A stretch of 64,000 bases of DNA from the NCBI RefSeq assembly GCF_000276665.1, contig NW_004955423.1:1005500-1069499 (forward strand). Reading direction: 5' to 3'. The stretch is from Chinchilla lanigera (lineage: Eukaryota; Chordata; Mammalia; Rodentia; Chinchillidae). The position numbers and the translations under genes were made by a program. This document shows, piece by piece, positions 22,107-33,785 of this stretch (within the stretch, counting starts at the first letter, position 1; every line of letters starts with the position of its first letter). The notes below the pieces were generated by a model that worked only from the letters and a program-made list of their open reading frames with translations, was not told the origin of the DNA and did not search any database.

Positions 22107-24788
22107 TATATGATCTAAGCTACTGTTTTCAATCTGAGGATATTGATTGTTGTGAGATGAGCTATTGACTGAGAAAGAGATACAGCGACTGGGTGTTTTC
22201 CACTTATTCAGCTCTCCTTGCCTTCTCTAGGCAGTGAGACTTGATTGAACTGTTCTTGGGAGGCTCTGGGTGTTCTTTTCAAGGGCTCATTGAGGTATTT
22301 GAGAGTTTCTCTTTCCTCCAAACCTGAGTTGAACTTGATCACAACCTTATAAATGATTGGCCTGTGCAGCCTCCTGACTGCATCCCAAATTTTTATTTCT
22401 TCCTCCCTTTGTCTGTGGTATAGACTGGATAGAATTTGTTGGGCCAGCGTGGGCTATTTTTCTTACTTCGCTGGGCAGTAATGCTTCACAAGCACGTTCA
22501 CAGAGGCCTTGGACCTCAAGGTCCAAAGAGGCCCATGTGTCAGAGTTGTTGAGCCAACCCGGGGCCATGAAGCACCTCTCAGACTTAGCTGCCCTCTGGG
22601 CCTGGCTGGTGGTACCAGGAAGGCCCATTAGCTAGTGTCGTCTGATGCCTCATGACGGCAAGGGCTGTAGATAAATGAAGAGAAGTGAGAGAGTTGTCGA
22701 GAACTTGGATGTTGTTCAGCCCCTTGACTTCAATCTGTTTCTTTAAGCTGTTGCCCCCTCACTCCGTTGCACTTAATGCCCTTTGAGCATGGAGAAAAGC
22801 AGACACTTGTGTGAAGTATGTTGCTCCATAGGGAACTTCTGGCACTGTAAGAGTCATTGGCCTAGAAAGCAAGAGTTAAGATGCCAAATTTTTAGCGTTC
22901 ATTGTGACCCCAGAATGCGGAGCAGTCTGATCCCCGCTTCAGTCTCGTCCGGGCAGCAGAAGCGCCTAGTGCGGCCAGCAAACAGCAGACCGCCGGGTCA
23001 CCCTGTCTGTCTTTAGATGCTGCTGTCCTCCCATCGGACTTTCGAAACATGCTTTCCCAGCGCCCAGAAATAAGAGACGGGTCTGGGATCTAACTCCTTG
23101 GGGCAGGGGAAGACAGGGCGCCAAGGCTGCCCCGTAGCCGATGGGGTCAGTGGGGACTTCAGTGTGAAGGCAAGACAGCGCCGGAGAGAAGAAGATTCTC
23201 AAATTTGCTGCTGCCCAGTTTATTTTGTGTCCTGCTAGTGCCATAGGGTTTGTATCACAGCACATTAATATGGCTTGAAAGGGGACCAGTTTCTCGGTTG
23301 CTTAGTTACCTTAGCTCTTCCGGTTGTGAAATGGAGAGAAAAGTGCAGGCTGGGAAACTCCAGGATTACTCCGGGGTTCCTTTGTTTTGCGTAGTAGGCT
23401 TCCCTCCTGCTGGCTTCCCAGAGGCACCTCAACTCTAAAGGCTCAGTTTGATGTTAGAATGTGATCGGGAAATAAATAGCAGATCCACAGTAGCACTGGG
23501 ATTTTGGAATCTCATTCCTCCATGTTTCTGCCTCTTTAATTCTGGCCCTGGAGAGGAGAGTTTGTTTTTTGTTTTTCTACTTCTTCCTTGTTTTCCTAGC
23601 TCTCACCTCTCCTCATAATTTTTTCCCACAATAGCTCAAAACATGCCCATCTTGAAGGTCTGAGTTTCACTGTTTTGTGTAATCATGAGTTCTTTTCTGT
23701 AATGAAACAGAACTAAGCCTCTTTCACTACAACTGAGGGAAGTCATTTCTTCCACCTGACCCCACCTTCCTTTGTGCTCCTGTGCAGTTACTTATTGAGT
23801 TAGTGGTGTAAGGCGCTGGAATTTTCCTCAGCGTACCTAGCATACCTTTTCCTCAATAAAACCATGGGGTTTTTTTTTTGGTTTGGTTTGTTTTTTTCTT
23901 TTTCAGTAGGAGGAAACAGCTTTTAGAGGCAGTAACCTTGGGCCTAATTATGAAACAGTTTTATCTTGTGGGCTGCTTTACCTACTTTCTGTTCTCATTG
24001 AGTCTTTCCATATTTTTACCGCCATTAAAATGTAGTTTTTCTGTGTCCAGTTTCTTACACATGTATCAGGTGATTGCTTAGAAAATGTGACAAAATAGTT
24101 GTGCTAACGAGCTTATAATGGGTATAACTCATTGTGTTAAGTTTCCCAGATGGCAGTTCAGCAGACTCCAAGTCACACATGCCCTGTGTCCCCAGGGAGG
24201 AGACCTGGGTCCACACTCTGTCTCTAATTGGCAGTGTGACCGTGCGCTTACCTGCCACCTTCTCTATGGATTCCATCTTCCTTACAACCAGAAAACCTTG
24301 TTCCTCTAGCTGAACATTTTTAGGAATTTCTATGCCTGTGATAGGCCAGAGGCGAAGACTTTTTAGCAAGTAGTAAGAGGAGTTATTTATGCTGTCAATA
24401 TTGGTCATAAAATTGTCATATAGAATGGACTAAAGGTGACGTTTCTTGTTGTATCTCAGGCATTAAGACTGAGGACCTGATGGATAATTGTCCACCCGTG
24501 ATGTGCCTCATCGATATTGTTGGCTTTGTGATTTATATTTGCTTTGTGATCCATTATATTTCATTTTTGTAACCCCCTTTTGAACTTGTGAGACTTATTT
24601 TATTCTTACTCTTTTATCATTTCTTTCATTAAGCTACTTCTTTAAGATTTAGGAGTTGCCTTTGCCCTCTTCTGTCTCTTTCTACTTTATATATAGCTTT
24701 TTATGCCAAAGAGTGGTTCTTTTTAGCCGCCTCATATACACACCTACAATTACTTTATTAGTAAAGAGTCTCTTTTCCGGGGATGATT
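22107..24788. other. Unassigned sequence with a CpG-enriched patch at about 22910-23190
   Basis: Most of the stretch is unremarkable. Between about 22910 and 23190 CpG dinucleotides are much denser than around it (TCTCGTCC, GCGCC, GCGG, CCGCCGGG, CATCGG, GACGGG, GGCGCC, CCGATGG, GCGCCGG). A weak MIR-like segment may lie at 24160-24295. No repeat or exon is secure. Confidence 0.4.
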
Positions 24789-24795
24789 TAAAGTG

Positions 24796-24967
24796 GTTTG
24801 TTTGTTTGTTTGTCTGTTCATTTGTTTTTTGAGACAGGGTCTCACTAGGCAGTTCAGGCTAGCTTTGAACTCACTGTGTAGTCCAAGCTAGCCTTGAACT
24901 CTTGACGATCCTCTTGCCTCAGCCTCCTGAGTACTGGGATTATAGGCATGTGCCACCACCCTTGGCC
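24796..24967 (-). mobile_element. B1 SINE with the internal ~30-base duplication, reversed
   Basis: A (GTTT)n tail, then TTTTTTGAGACAGGGTCTCA, two near-copies of an internal unit (AGTTCAGGCTAGCTTTGAAC and AGTCCAAGCTAGCCTTGAAC), then GCCTCAGCCTCCTGAGTAC and TATAGGCATGTGCCACCACC. The internal repeat is the well-known B1 duplication. Direct repeats TAAAGTG flank it (24789-24795, 24968-24974). Confidence 0.92.
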
Positions 24968-24974
24968 TAAAGTG

Positions 24975-26251
24975 TAGTTATTTTTGGGTGGAAGGAATTG
25001 ACAAGGGCAGAACTGGGTGATTTTTATTCTACTTTTTTTCTAGATTTTCCATTTAAAAATAAATCATTCTTAAGAAAAATAAATTGGAAAAGTTAGCAAA
25101 GTGGAAAACAAAATTTGGAATGCCTGTGTTTTCAAACTAGTAGTGAGGAGGCAAGTGCTTTTGGTGCGCAGACTGTGAACAGCATAATGCAGGCCCGCAG
25201 ACAAAGCCGTGCTCTCCAGGCGACAGGGTAAGGAAGTGTCGGACAGAATGCAGCCTTTGTTCCTGGCTAGATTCCTAGGGAACAAATATCCTTTTTCTTT
25301 TGCAGTCATCCCTGGTGTCCCTGAGCTGGCTTTGCAGGTTGGGAGAAGAAAGGCCAAGACTGGAAGTGCTGCCCTGGGCTCGGCCAGAGCCCCAGCTTCT
25401 TCCTCCACGGTGCAGATGAGCCAGGGAGGCTTGAAAAGCTGTCTTTTGTGGGGCCGACGCTGGAAGTCCTCCTTCCCAGAGGTCTTCTAAGTCTGCAGAC
25501 TTCAGTCTGTGCAAGGCTCAGATCTCAGCAAGGCCATTTCCTGCGTTCTGGTAGGAACACATTAGGTCACCCACCAGATTAAAAGAAGAGTAATTATGTG
25601 AATTCCAGCACAAGAACAAGTGCCCTGGCTGTCCCGGAGCCCATTGAGAGAGGGCGCAGTGTGACTTCAGGTCCCTTTTTGTGCTCAACATGGCTGCAGC
25701 CATGGTCACGGTTAAATAGTTAGTGTCTTTGAGGAAAGTCCTTTCTTCCAGCAGGGAAACAGTCCAGTCTGCTCTGAATTAGCCCGCTAACAAAGTCATG
25801 AAAGGGACTTACGGAAACAATGGCATGCTGTACATTCCATGAGAGTTTAACAAGTTATACGAAGCAAATAAAGGCCCGATTGGCTGGCTCTGCAGGTTTT
25901 TGCCTGAGTGTGCACATCCGCAGAGCCAGCGCCGTCCCCGTGGGACCGGGGATGAAGCCCTGCCAGCAGTGAGTGCAGGGCAGCCCTGGCTTGCTCTGGG
26001 CCCACGCTGAGAGGAGCGGGAGGGCGGAGCTCCCGCCTGGCTTCACCCACTCTGCCCCCAGATCCTTCTCTGCAGATACTCTTGCGGGGCTTGGTGTTAC
26101 CATGGTTTTAGAGAATTGCTGAGGCAGGGTGGGAAGACAGAAGAATAGGAGTGGCCAGCCCCTCATTCAGTGCAGTCTTGTTATCCTTTGGGTCTGTGGA
26201 AATGTGGCTACTTATAAAAAATAAAGCCTTACTGAAAAAATATACATCCAC
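24975..26251. other. Unassigned sequence
   Basis: Frames at 25070-25514 overlap on both strands, with a pyrimidine-rich AG at about 25303 (CTTTTTCTTTTGCAG) that could act as a splice acceptor, but no matching donor or recognised peptide. Nothing else identified. Confidence 0.35.
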
Positions 26252-26285
26252 ATGCTTGCTTCAGCAGCACATATAATAAAAATGC
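26252..26285 (+). pseudogene. U6 snRNA 5' fragment (pseudogene)
   Basis: ATGCTTGCTTCAGCAGCACA followed by TATAATAAAAAT tracks the first ~34 bases of U6 (GTGCTCGCTTCGGCAGCACA, TATACTAAAATT) with a handful of substitutions. The rest of U6 is missing. The U6 text stops where L1 3'-region sequence begins, suggesting a chimeric retrocopy. No U6 promoter (PSE/TATA) is evident upstream. Confidence 0.7.
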
Positions 26286-27050
26286 ACATCTATTTAAAAG
26301 TCTGTGCGTACATGTTTGCAGTGACATTAGTCATCATTGACAAGAACTAGAAATAAACCAAATATCCTTCAGCTGGTGAACAAACTATAAAATACCCACC
26401 CAGTGGCATAATATTCAGCCATAAACAGGAGCAGACTACGGAAACACAAAACTGTGGATGGCTCCCAAAAGCATTATGAAAGTAGAATGTGGGAAAAGTA
26501 TGAAATGCAGAAAAGTATGAAAGTAGACAGCAGCTAATTTCTAATGGCTTATTGAAAGGAACAGTTAAGGTTTAATTGTTTGATCAGTCTTGCATGCATA
26601 TATCTGGTAATCTGAGCAACTACTTTGAAGGTAACAATAAATAATACAATAACCATTGTTAATTTCCTATCATACTTTTTTGAAATTCTGTATCGTTTTT
26701 ATTGTTTTTGTATTGTTTTGTTTTTGTTTTTGTTGTTTTGTTTTTGTTATTTTCTCTTTAAAATTTAAAAAAAAAAAATCCCCCCAAAATAGATAGTAGC
26801 GAAAGGCTACAGACTATAATTATATTTGTATGACCTTCTGGAAGAAGGCAAAACTTATAGTGATGGAAGATAAATCAGTGGTTGAGAAAGGACAGAAGGG
26901 GTCTTCTACTCAAGGGAACCTTTGGGATGATAGAAATAGCTTGATTAGGGTGGTAGTTACCCAACTGGTCTTTGTCAGACCTCACAGAACTGTGCCAAAA
27001 AAGGTGATACTGAGTGTAAATTAAACTCAATTAATCTGACCTTTAAAAGC
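26286..27050 (+). mobile_element. L1M-type LINE 3' end, sense
   Basis: GCGTACATGTTTGCAGTGAC, AACCAAATATCCTTCAGCTG, GTGGCATAATATTCAGCCAT and CCAAAAGCATTATGAAAGTA match the typical L1 3' end. After ~300 bases of A/T-rich sequence (with a GTTTT-rich tract at about 26695-26755) the match resumes: AAGGCAAAACTTATAGTGAT, AGATAAATCAGTGGTTGAGA and AAACTCAATTAATCTGACCT. It is noncoding and ends near AAAAGCAAATTAAAA. Confidence 0.75.
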
Positions 27051-27612
27051 AAATTAAAACCTTGCTTCTTAGCCCTTATTCACTGCCTCCTTGGGGGGAA
27101 GTTTTCTGTCCTGAGATGGGCTGCGTCAGTGAGACCAGACCTCTGATCCGATGGAGAGTTTAGTAACTTACAGATCTTTTTCTCTATCAGCTCATTCAGC
27201 AAATATTTTTGAGCCTCTGCCCTGGGTTTTCAATTGTTCAATCAAGTCAGACCAGGTGGGAGGAAGGTGTTATCCAGAACCCTCCCTAAGAAAGTGGGAA
27301 TGGAAAGACCAGGTGTCCGGAGGTCTTTCAGAAAGAGCTTTAAGAGCCATTTTATTAGGCACGATGACAGATCCTGGCAGAACCTGAATGGAGCAGGTGG
27401 GGAGAGGAAGCCGGGACAGCTCCAGAGTTCACACTGGTGCCTGGTATCTTGCCAAAGCCAGTCAGTGCTTTAGAGAGGAAAGGAGATTTCCATGTGGAGT
27501 TCTTGTGACTGCAGTGACAGTAAGTGAATTCATAGCATTTGGAAATTTTAGACCAAGGAGTTGGACAAACTATAGCTTAAGACTAGATTTGACCCAGTGC
27601 TTGCTTTTGTGT

Positions 27613-27695
27613 GTTTTGTTTTGGTACTGGGGTTTGAACCCAGGGTTTCACACTTACTAGGCAAGTGCTCTACCACTGAGCCATAGCACTGCCGG
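27613..27695 (-). mobile_element. ID SINE, older, reversed
   Basis: GGTACTGGGGTTTGAACCCA, TTACTAGGCAAGTGCTCTAC and CACTGAGCCATAGCACTGCC are the reverse complement of a diverged ID. It lies inside the hAT element. Confidence 0.85.
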
Positions 27696-27767
27696 TTTTT
27701 ATATGGCCCACTAACTAAAAATAATTTTATATTTCAGAATGTTTTTAAAGTTAAAAGTGGCCAGATT

Positions 27768-27878
27768 GGGCTGGGGATTTAGCTCAGCGGCACAGCGCCT
27801 GCCTGGCAAGCGCAAGGTCGTGAGTTCGATTCCCAGTACTGGAAAAAAAAAAAAAAAATCCAAAAAAAACCTAGATGC
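27768..27878 (+). mobile_element. ID SINE, young, with 16-base target duplication
   Basis: GGGCTGGGGATTTAGCTCAG, CGGCACAGCGCCTGCCTGGC and AAGGTCGTGAGTTCGATTCC, then a long A tail. It is flanked by perfect 16-base direct repeats TAAAAGTGGCCAGATT (27752-27767 and 27879-27894). Box A and box B match a tRNA-like pol III promoter. The intact duplication suggests recent insertion. Confidence 0.96.
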
Positions 27879-28070
27879 TAAAAGTGGCCAGATTATACAA
27901 AATTCAAATCTGGACATGTACACATAAACTTTTGTTGGAGCACAGCCAGACCTGCGCATGTTTATACTGCCTGTGGCTACGTTTGCACTGTGATGGTAGC
28001 TTGAGTAGTTGTGGCAGTGTGGCCATAAAACCTAACAGAACAGTTTACAGAAAAATTTTCCCAACCCTTG

Positions 28071-29204
28071 CTCCAGACTGACTGTACCTCCGCTGCTTGC
28101 CTTTTGCCTTCCTAATGATATGTAGCTGGTTTTCATAAAAAAAAATTTTGTCTTCTCATGCTGACGATTCCATGCTGTGATTTGCATCACCTATTATATC
28201 TCACATCACCTAACACCATCTTGATTAATGGCCCAGTGGTAAATGTTTGTGCAAGGCTTATGAGCTTGCACAACCACAGAGGCAATGCTTTTACCACACC
28301 ATGCAGGACCTGGATGCATCACAGCACCTTGTGGGGCAGACCTGCCGGCTCTGAGCAGCATCTCTCTGCTAGTCCGGTCAGTTCTGGCATCTTCAGCTGT
28401 ACTGGATGAATAGCTATGGAGGTAGTTGAACCCCGACTGCTCCTGCCTGGCCCTTGTCCAGCTGATTGCTCTGGTCAAACATTGCCCTGCCAGTGCCATC
28501 CAGCATGAGTTTTCTTATGTCCTGAGTCAGAAAGAAGTGAATTCTCCCTGAGCCTTTTGAACTTCATAGTTTGAGAAAAGGTCAGATTTTATGGATATGT
28601 TCAAAGCAGCCTGGTCTGGCCAGTGAGTGGAATGAGGCAAATTAACATTTTGGGTGAATTTTATGCTGTACTGTAGGCTCCTACCTTGCAGCTGAGGCAT
28701 CACCCTCCCTGATTTATGGAAGACAGTGCTGAGACAGAGACCATGGAAAACTAACAAACAAGCAAGAATTGAAGCTGAGGTTTCTGACCAGTCTCAGCTC
28801 CATAACTGGACTTGAAATCAAGGTGGCCTGTCTCCTGCCATCCGCCATCCTGGCCTTCCTAACTGCCCTGGGTCCTTGCTTTGCTCTTGATATGAGAGGT
28901 TCTTCTGAGGAAGAACAACTGAGTGGTTTGAAGTGGGTCCTAGAACGTGAGTTTTGGGGGCAAGGACCTTTTCTCACCCTCTTAATGAATAGTGACTGAG
29001 TGACTAGATACAGCCAGGTGCAAAGGGCATTTAAATTGAGGGAAAAGGGAAGGAGGATGTTTCAAAGAGTTTTATGTTACCCCAAGCAAGTAGCATGGAT
29101 GTCTCTAAGAATTCTCCAGAAACTCTTCAGTGCTGCCATTCCAGGACAGCTACGGGCTTTCTACACCTAACAGTCTACTTTCTCTTGCCAACTTGGTATA
29201 GGGT
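28071..29204. other. Unassigned sequence
   Basis: Short frames on both strands without recognisable domains. No repeats identified. Confidence 0.4.
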
Positions 29205-29219
29205 AAAAACAGTGGGTCC

Positions 29220-29318
29220 GGGGCTGGGGATTTAGCTCAGCGGCAAAGCGCCTGCCTGGCAAGCGCAAGGTCGTGAGTTCGGTTCCCGGTACCGGAAAAA
29301 AACCAAAAAAAAAACAAA
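29220..29318 (+). mobile_element. ID SINE, young
   Basis: GGGGCTGGGGATTTAGCTCA, GCGGCAAAGCGCCTGCCTGG and GGTCGTGAGTTCGGTTCCCG, then A-rich tail. The target duplications AAAAACAGTGGGTCC (29205-29219) and AAAAACAGTGGGACC (29319-29333) differ by one base. It is close to an apparent consensus for the local ID subfamily. Confidence 0.96.
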
Positions 29319-29333
29319 AAAAACAGTGGGACC

Positions 29334-30299
29334 ACTGGTGTCTCCTTAAATATTGACATGCAGGCAGACATATACACTGTGTAGTTCTGGCATCTTCTGT
29401 GACTTGAGGTATCCACTCCTTAGGAGATCTTGTTATCAACTATAAGGGCCCATTAACTCCACAAACTGTTGAGGTCAGGATGATCAGTGCTGGAATCATT
29501 TGCTGTTAAGTTCTGCCCTCTAGTGGTTGTCAATGTCTGAACAGTGCATTTGACTATAATTTAGTTTCTAAATATTCTGGGAGCTTTTAAGATTATATAT
29601 AATTGTGCACTATGATGTTATATATTTCAACTTCAGAAAGAAGGGCTGGGATTACAATATATAAGAAGGTATGTGGCTTTTGTTGGCTTCGTAGAAGGCA
29701 GGTTACAATCGTCACGCCATTTACTATCAGGATTGTCTCATGTTCTAGAACCAAGCTTAAGATGCAGATGCCCTATGTAGATTTGGGGGGAGGAGGCTGG
29801 GATTTAGCCTAAAGCTTCACTCACCTGAGGTTTCCTTGGAAGAACTTGTATTTGAATTGAAATCTGACAGCCTAAGAGAAGGGAAAACAAACAAACAATC
29901 ACAAAGAAAGCTGGCAGCTTGCCAGGAAGGAAGCTAGCATTAGGAGAAGCAGAAGACTGATATCAGCACATTTGAGATTGTGGAGGAAGACCCCATACCT
30001 GGGAACAGGGTGTGCCAGAGCAGACAAGAGCGAGAGAGGGCATCGGGAGTCAGAGGAAACAGCAGGCACTCGCATATTCTCTGAATAAAGAGTGACGAAG
30101 TTTCTTGCATTCTTAGGAAATTCTGAGACAGTCAATTTATTAAGAGAACAAAAAGACAAAGCTTAGAGAGAATTTTTTACTTATTGCCAAAATAATATAG
30201 AACTACATATTGTATTGCAATTTGCTTTTTTCATTGTCCTCCATCCCATGTTAAATATATAGCCCCACCTCCTTCCTATTTTTGAATGGCTATCCGGTG
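29334..30299. other. Unassigned sequence
   Basis: No repeat or exon recognised. Becomes A/T-rich toward 30170-30260. Confidence 0.4.
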
Positions 30300-30615
30300 C
30301 AGGTCCAGCATCCCTAATCCAGAAATCTGGAATCCAAAATGCTTCAAAATTTTAAACTTTTTGAGCAGTAACTTCATCTCACAAATGAAAAATTCCATAC
30401 CAGGAAACTTCGTTTCATGCACAAAATTATTAAAATATTGTATAAAATTATCTTCTGGCTATATGACTGAGGTATATATGAATGAATTTTGTGTTTAGAC
30501 TTTGTGTTAGACTTTGACTGAATCTCCAAGATATCTCTATGTATATGCTAATATTCCAAAATAAAATGTGGAAACCAAAACACTTCAGCATTTCAGATAA
30601 GGGACACTCAACCTG
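30300..30615 (+). mobile_element. Tigger/MER-type DNA transposon (MITE-like), with both ends
   Basis: The left end CAGGTCCAGCATCCCTAATC and the right end AGATAAGGGACACTCAACCTG are imperfect inverted repeats. Internal text (AATCTGGAATCCAAAATGCT, GCACAAAATTATTAAAATAT, TTTTGTGTTTAGACTTTG, CCAAGATATCTCTATGTATA) matches a common ~300-bp mammalian MER family by eye. It is noncoding. Confidence 0.75.
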
Positions 30616-30719
30616 CTTTAGATGGTAGGAAATTCAGTTAAATATAACTACTTTCTTATTGACATTTGGGTTTTTCTAACATTCTGTGAAAAGCAGTTTT
30701 GCAGTTAAAACTTAGCCAT

Positions 30720-31430
30720 TTAACAATATCTATTGAACATCCAGTATATGCTCGTCACTGCTCTAGGGACTGAGGATTCAACATAGTACACATCAGTGTC
30801 CCTGCTTCTTGTTCACGGGGCAAGACAGGAAGAAAGGCCACCAAGTCAGTCATGTTAGATTGTGCTGAGTGCTAACAGAAAAGGTTCATCAGGGTAAGGA
30901 ACTATGAGATATTGGGGTGCAGGACTGTTAAACTTTAGACAGAGTGGCCAGGGAAAGCCTCACCAAGAACGAGTCTGTTGAGTGCTGGGGCAAGTCCGCT
31001 GTGCTGTCCAAGCGGGAAGGCGAAGTACCAAGGGCACAGGTGTGAAGTCAAAGCCTGCCTCTTCCACAGAGGAACAGAGAGGCCAGAAGGGTTGAAAGGA
31101 GGAAAGCTGAGCTGATGTTGGAGTGGTAGAGGCTGAGGTAAGAGAGTAACAAAGGGGACAAGGCCGGATGCATGGGGCCTGCATGTGAGAGTAAACACTG
31201 TAATACTTACGGGTGAGATGGGGAGCTGTTCTAAGTTTGCTTTGGCTTCTATGTTGCTAGTAGTCATCTTCAGGGCACAAAGGCAAAAGTGGGGAGACCA
31301 TTGGGAGGTCATTGTGGTTGTCCAGAGAAGAGGTGATGGTTTGGACCTGGAGTAGCAGAGAAAGTAGTGAAGAAAAGGGATTAGATACACAACATGAAGC
31401 CAAGCTATCAGGATGTCCTGATGGGCCGGA
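30720..31430 (-). mobile_element. L2 LINE 3' region, reversed
   Basis: Antisense L2 phrases in order: CTATTGAACATCCAGTATAT, CTGCTCTAGGGACTGAGGAT, TAGACAGAGTGGCCAGGGAA, GGGCAAGTCCGCTGTGCTGTC-like text, and TGGAGTGGTAGAGGCTGAGG. A 151-codon reverse-strand frame (30935-31390) lies wholly inside and is a by-product, not a gene. Confidence 0.75.
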
Positions 31431-32081
31431 TGTGTGGTGAGAGAAGAGAGGATAAGACTGGAATGGTGGTGGTGCTTTCAGCTGAGATGGCTCTATTGCA
31501 TTTACGGAAGAATTTCTATTAAGGTAAAAGCCTAGGAGTAGAATGATTGTGTGTTGGGCAATAAATAGGTCAAAATAAATTTCCCAGCAGCTAAAGTTTT
31601 CCTGTTGATTTTTGTTTTTTCACATTTCTCTTAATAATTTTTTTTTACAAAAAATAAAAATAACCCTCTATTTTTTATACATTAGTTTTCTCCATAAGCA
31701 TAATGCTAAAAATGTGTGGTTCAGTCAAAATTATCTAAAAGATCTTAAATATGTTAGAGAATTCATAAACTCTTTGGCCTCAAGATCTCTTTATATTCTT
31801 CAAAAGAAGTAAAAAAATTATAGTGGGGAATTCAATATTAGCAGTTTATTTTTTGGGACATGAGTAAATTTTTAATTTATTAATCTATTGAAAACATTAG
31901 CAATTTAAATGGGGAATCTTTAAAATATTCCCTTAGTTCATTTTTATTTAATGAACATGTCATATGTGTTTAATGTATTTAAAACCATTTAAAACCAACA
32001 ACTACTCTGTTATACAGAAGTAAATATAAATAGCATGTTTTTCTAAAAATAATCATTTTCCAAGACAAAACAGTATAGTAG
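31431..32081. other. A/T-rich unassigned sequence
   Basis: T- and A-rich text with no recognised repeat or coding signal. Confidence 0.4.
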
Positions 32082-32453
32082 TGTCTTAGTTACTTTTCTT
32101 GTTACTCAGACACAACACCCAACACCCACAAGTTAAAGGAGGAAACGTTTATTTCAACTCACAGTTTGTAGAGGTTTCAGTCCATAGTTAGCTGGCTCCA
32201 AGGCAGGGCAGCATGGCCAAGAAGCATTGCTGAAGAGAAACAGTTCATGGTGTGGCAGGCAGAAGGCAGTGAGCAGCAAGCAACCATCTTGCCTTTCCTT
32301 TTATCCCATCTGGGCTATCAGCCACCCAGAACTATGCTAATTTCAGTCAGTGGACTAATTTAGTACCACACACCCTAGATCACACACCCTAGATCCAGTC
32401 AGCTCCAAAAAGCCCCCCACATAAGGCTTTGGGGGGATATCTAGATCATAACA
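32082..32453 (+). mobile_element. Solo LTR (family A)
   Basis: Starts TGTCTTAGTTACTTTTCTTG and ends CTAGATCATAACA. Shared phrases are AGTTTGTAGAGGTTTCAGTC and GGCTCCAAGGCAGGGCAGCA. A local tandem duplication CACACCCTAGAT is present near 32370-32394. No clear 5-bp target duplication could be read. Confidence 0.85.
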
Positions 32454-33785
32454 GGTGATAAGAATGGCATTGTTTGACATTTTTGTAAGTCTCTTTTGTG
32501 TTTGGCTTATTAGAACACAGCTTGATTTTCATATTTGCATTAGCATTCCGTCTACTGTGTTATGTTGTTTTCACTGAACTTTGAAGAAAATCTGGTCTCA
32601 CGAAGAATTAAGTTCAAAGAGGGCCTTCACTTCAAATGGCTTTTTCAGGTAATTATAGGTATTCTGCGATACTAGGCTAGAACTCAACATGTGGTAGTCT
32701 CTTACAGGTTAATTGCAGTGTGGAATCTGAAACCATACCAATGAATGTTTATTACATTGCTCCTTTAAAATCTACTGGGCTGTCTTGCAATTTGAATGGA
32801 TCACTTACCCATGCATGATTTTGTGCCATCATGCATTGGTCATTTGAGAAGTACTGATTTCCTGAGTATCTTAACATATTTCACTGTATAATAACTCAGA
32901 TCTATTAATACCACCCCTGACCTCATCAGAAAAATCATTAAAGCATTGGAAAGCTGTCAGACTCTTGACAGTGAGTACAAGTTTCCCAAAATTCTAACTT
33001 TCACTTGAAAGTTCATATTTTGTCATTGCCAACAAATAGTGTCAGTGGTTTTCCTTGAAGTAACAGGACCACTTTGGTTTTTTTTTTTTCCAGAAAATGT
33101 TTGTCAAATGAATACCCAAGTGTAAAGAACCATAATTTTCCAGACATTCTTTGAAGTAAAAATGGCTTTCCTTGAGAGAGCAGCTAGCTCAGCTCAGGAG
33201 GCAGTCTTGCATCTTTTTTCCTGGGGCAGCCACTGCTCCCAGGTTTGCGACCCTCCTGCATGCTGCCTTTGTCACGCAGAATGCTGCAGCCAGCTGGGCT
33301 CTTTACCTGCTGTGGGCCTGTGGCTGTCAGCATGCAGTGCCTGCTAAAACCACACGGTGTCTCTGCCTTGCTCTCTGCTAAGGCATAGCATTTTCACCCA
33401 TCATGGTTTTTGCATTATCCATATAAACAGCAATCCAGTGTAACAGGCAAAAAGGGTCTCAATATTATTATAAAAACAAATTTGTGTCTCTCAGATGTCC
33501 TAGAAGACCTGCACCAAGCCTGCTGACCACAGTGGGCACTAGGGACAAGGGGCATTCCCCACCAGTCAATTATGAGCCTAAAAGCTGCAGAAATACTTAA
33601 AACACAAAGAACTCCTACTGTCTAAATACATATTTTTTTCTCTTGCTAGGTATTAGCCCAGCTTACTGACTAGTGGGTTGAATACCCACTAAAGACCTTG
33701 GTAATTAGTATAGAAAACACATTAAAATATTATTTGAACATAAGATAAAAATTGAGAATCTATCCTAGGAATAAGGGTTCTCAAT
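32454..33785. other. Unassigned, repeat-poor sequence
   Basis: No interspersed repeat recognised in over 1.3 kb. Two overlapping frames at 33162-33381 (to 69 codons) have no splice context. The lack of young repeats matches the neighbouring candidate conserved element. Confidence 0.4.

Larger units (their letters stand above)
27554..28070 (+). mobile_element. hAT-type non-autonomous DNA transposon carrying two ID SINEs
   Basis: The left end CAAGGAGTTGGACAAACTAT and the right end TTTTCCCAACCCTTG are decayed inverted repeats. The right half retains AAACTTTTGTTGGAGCACAG, TGCCTGTGGCTACGTTTGCA and TTTACAGAAAAATTTTCCCA, a common mammalian hAT MER-type sequence. ID elements at 27613 and 27768 interrupt it; taking them out restores continuity. 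Confidence 0.75.

Noticed and set aside
27768..29318. tRNA-like sequences with box A and box B as possible tRNA genes
   Set aside because: They are ID SINEs: A tails and target duplications are present and the sequences do not fold as complete tRNAs with acceptor stems.
30935..31390. 151-codon reverse frame
   Set aside because: It lies wholly within reversed L2 3'-region sequence and does not follow LINE protein.
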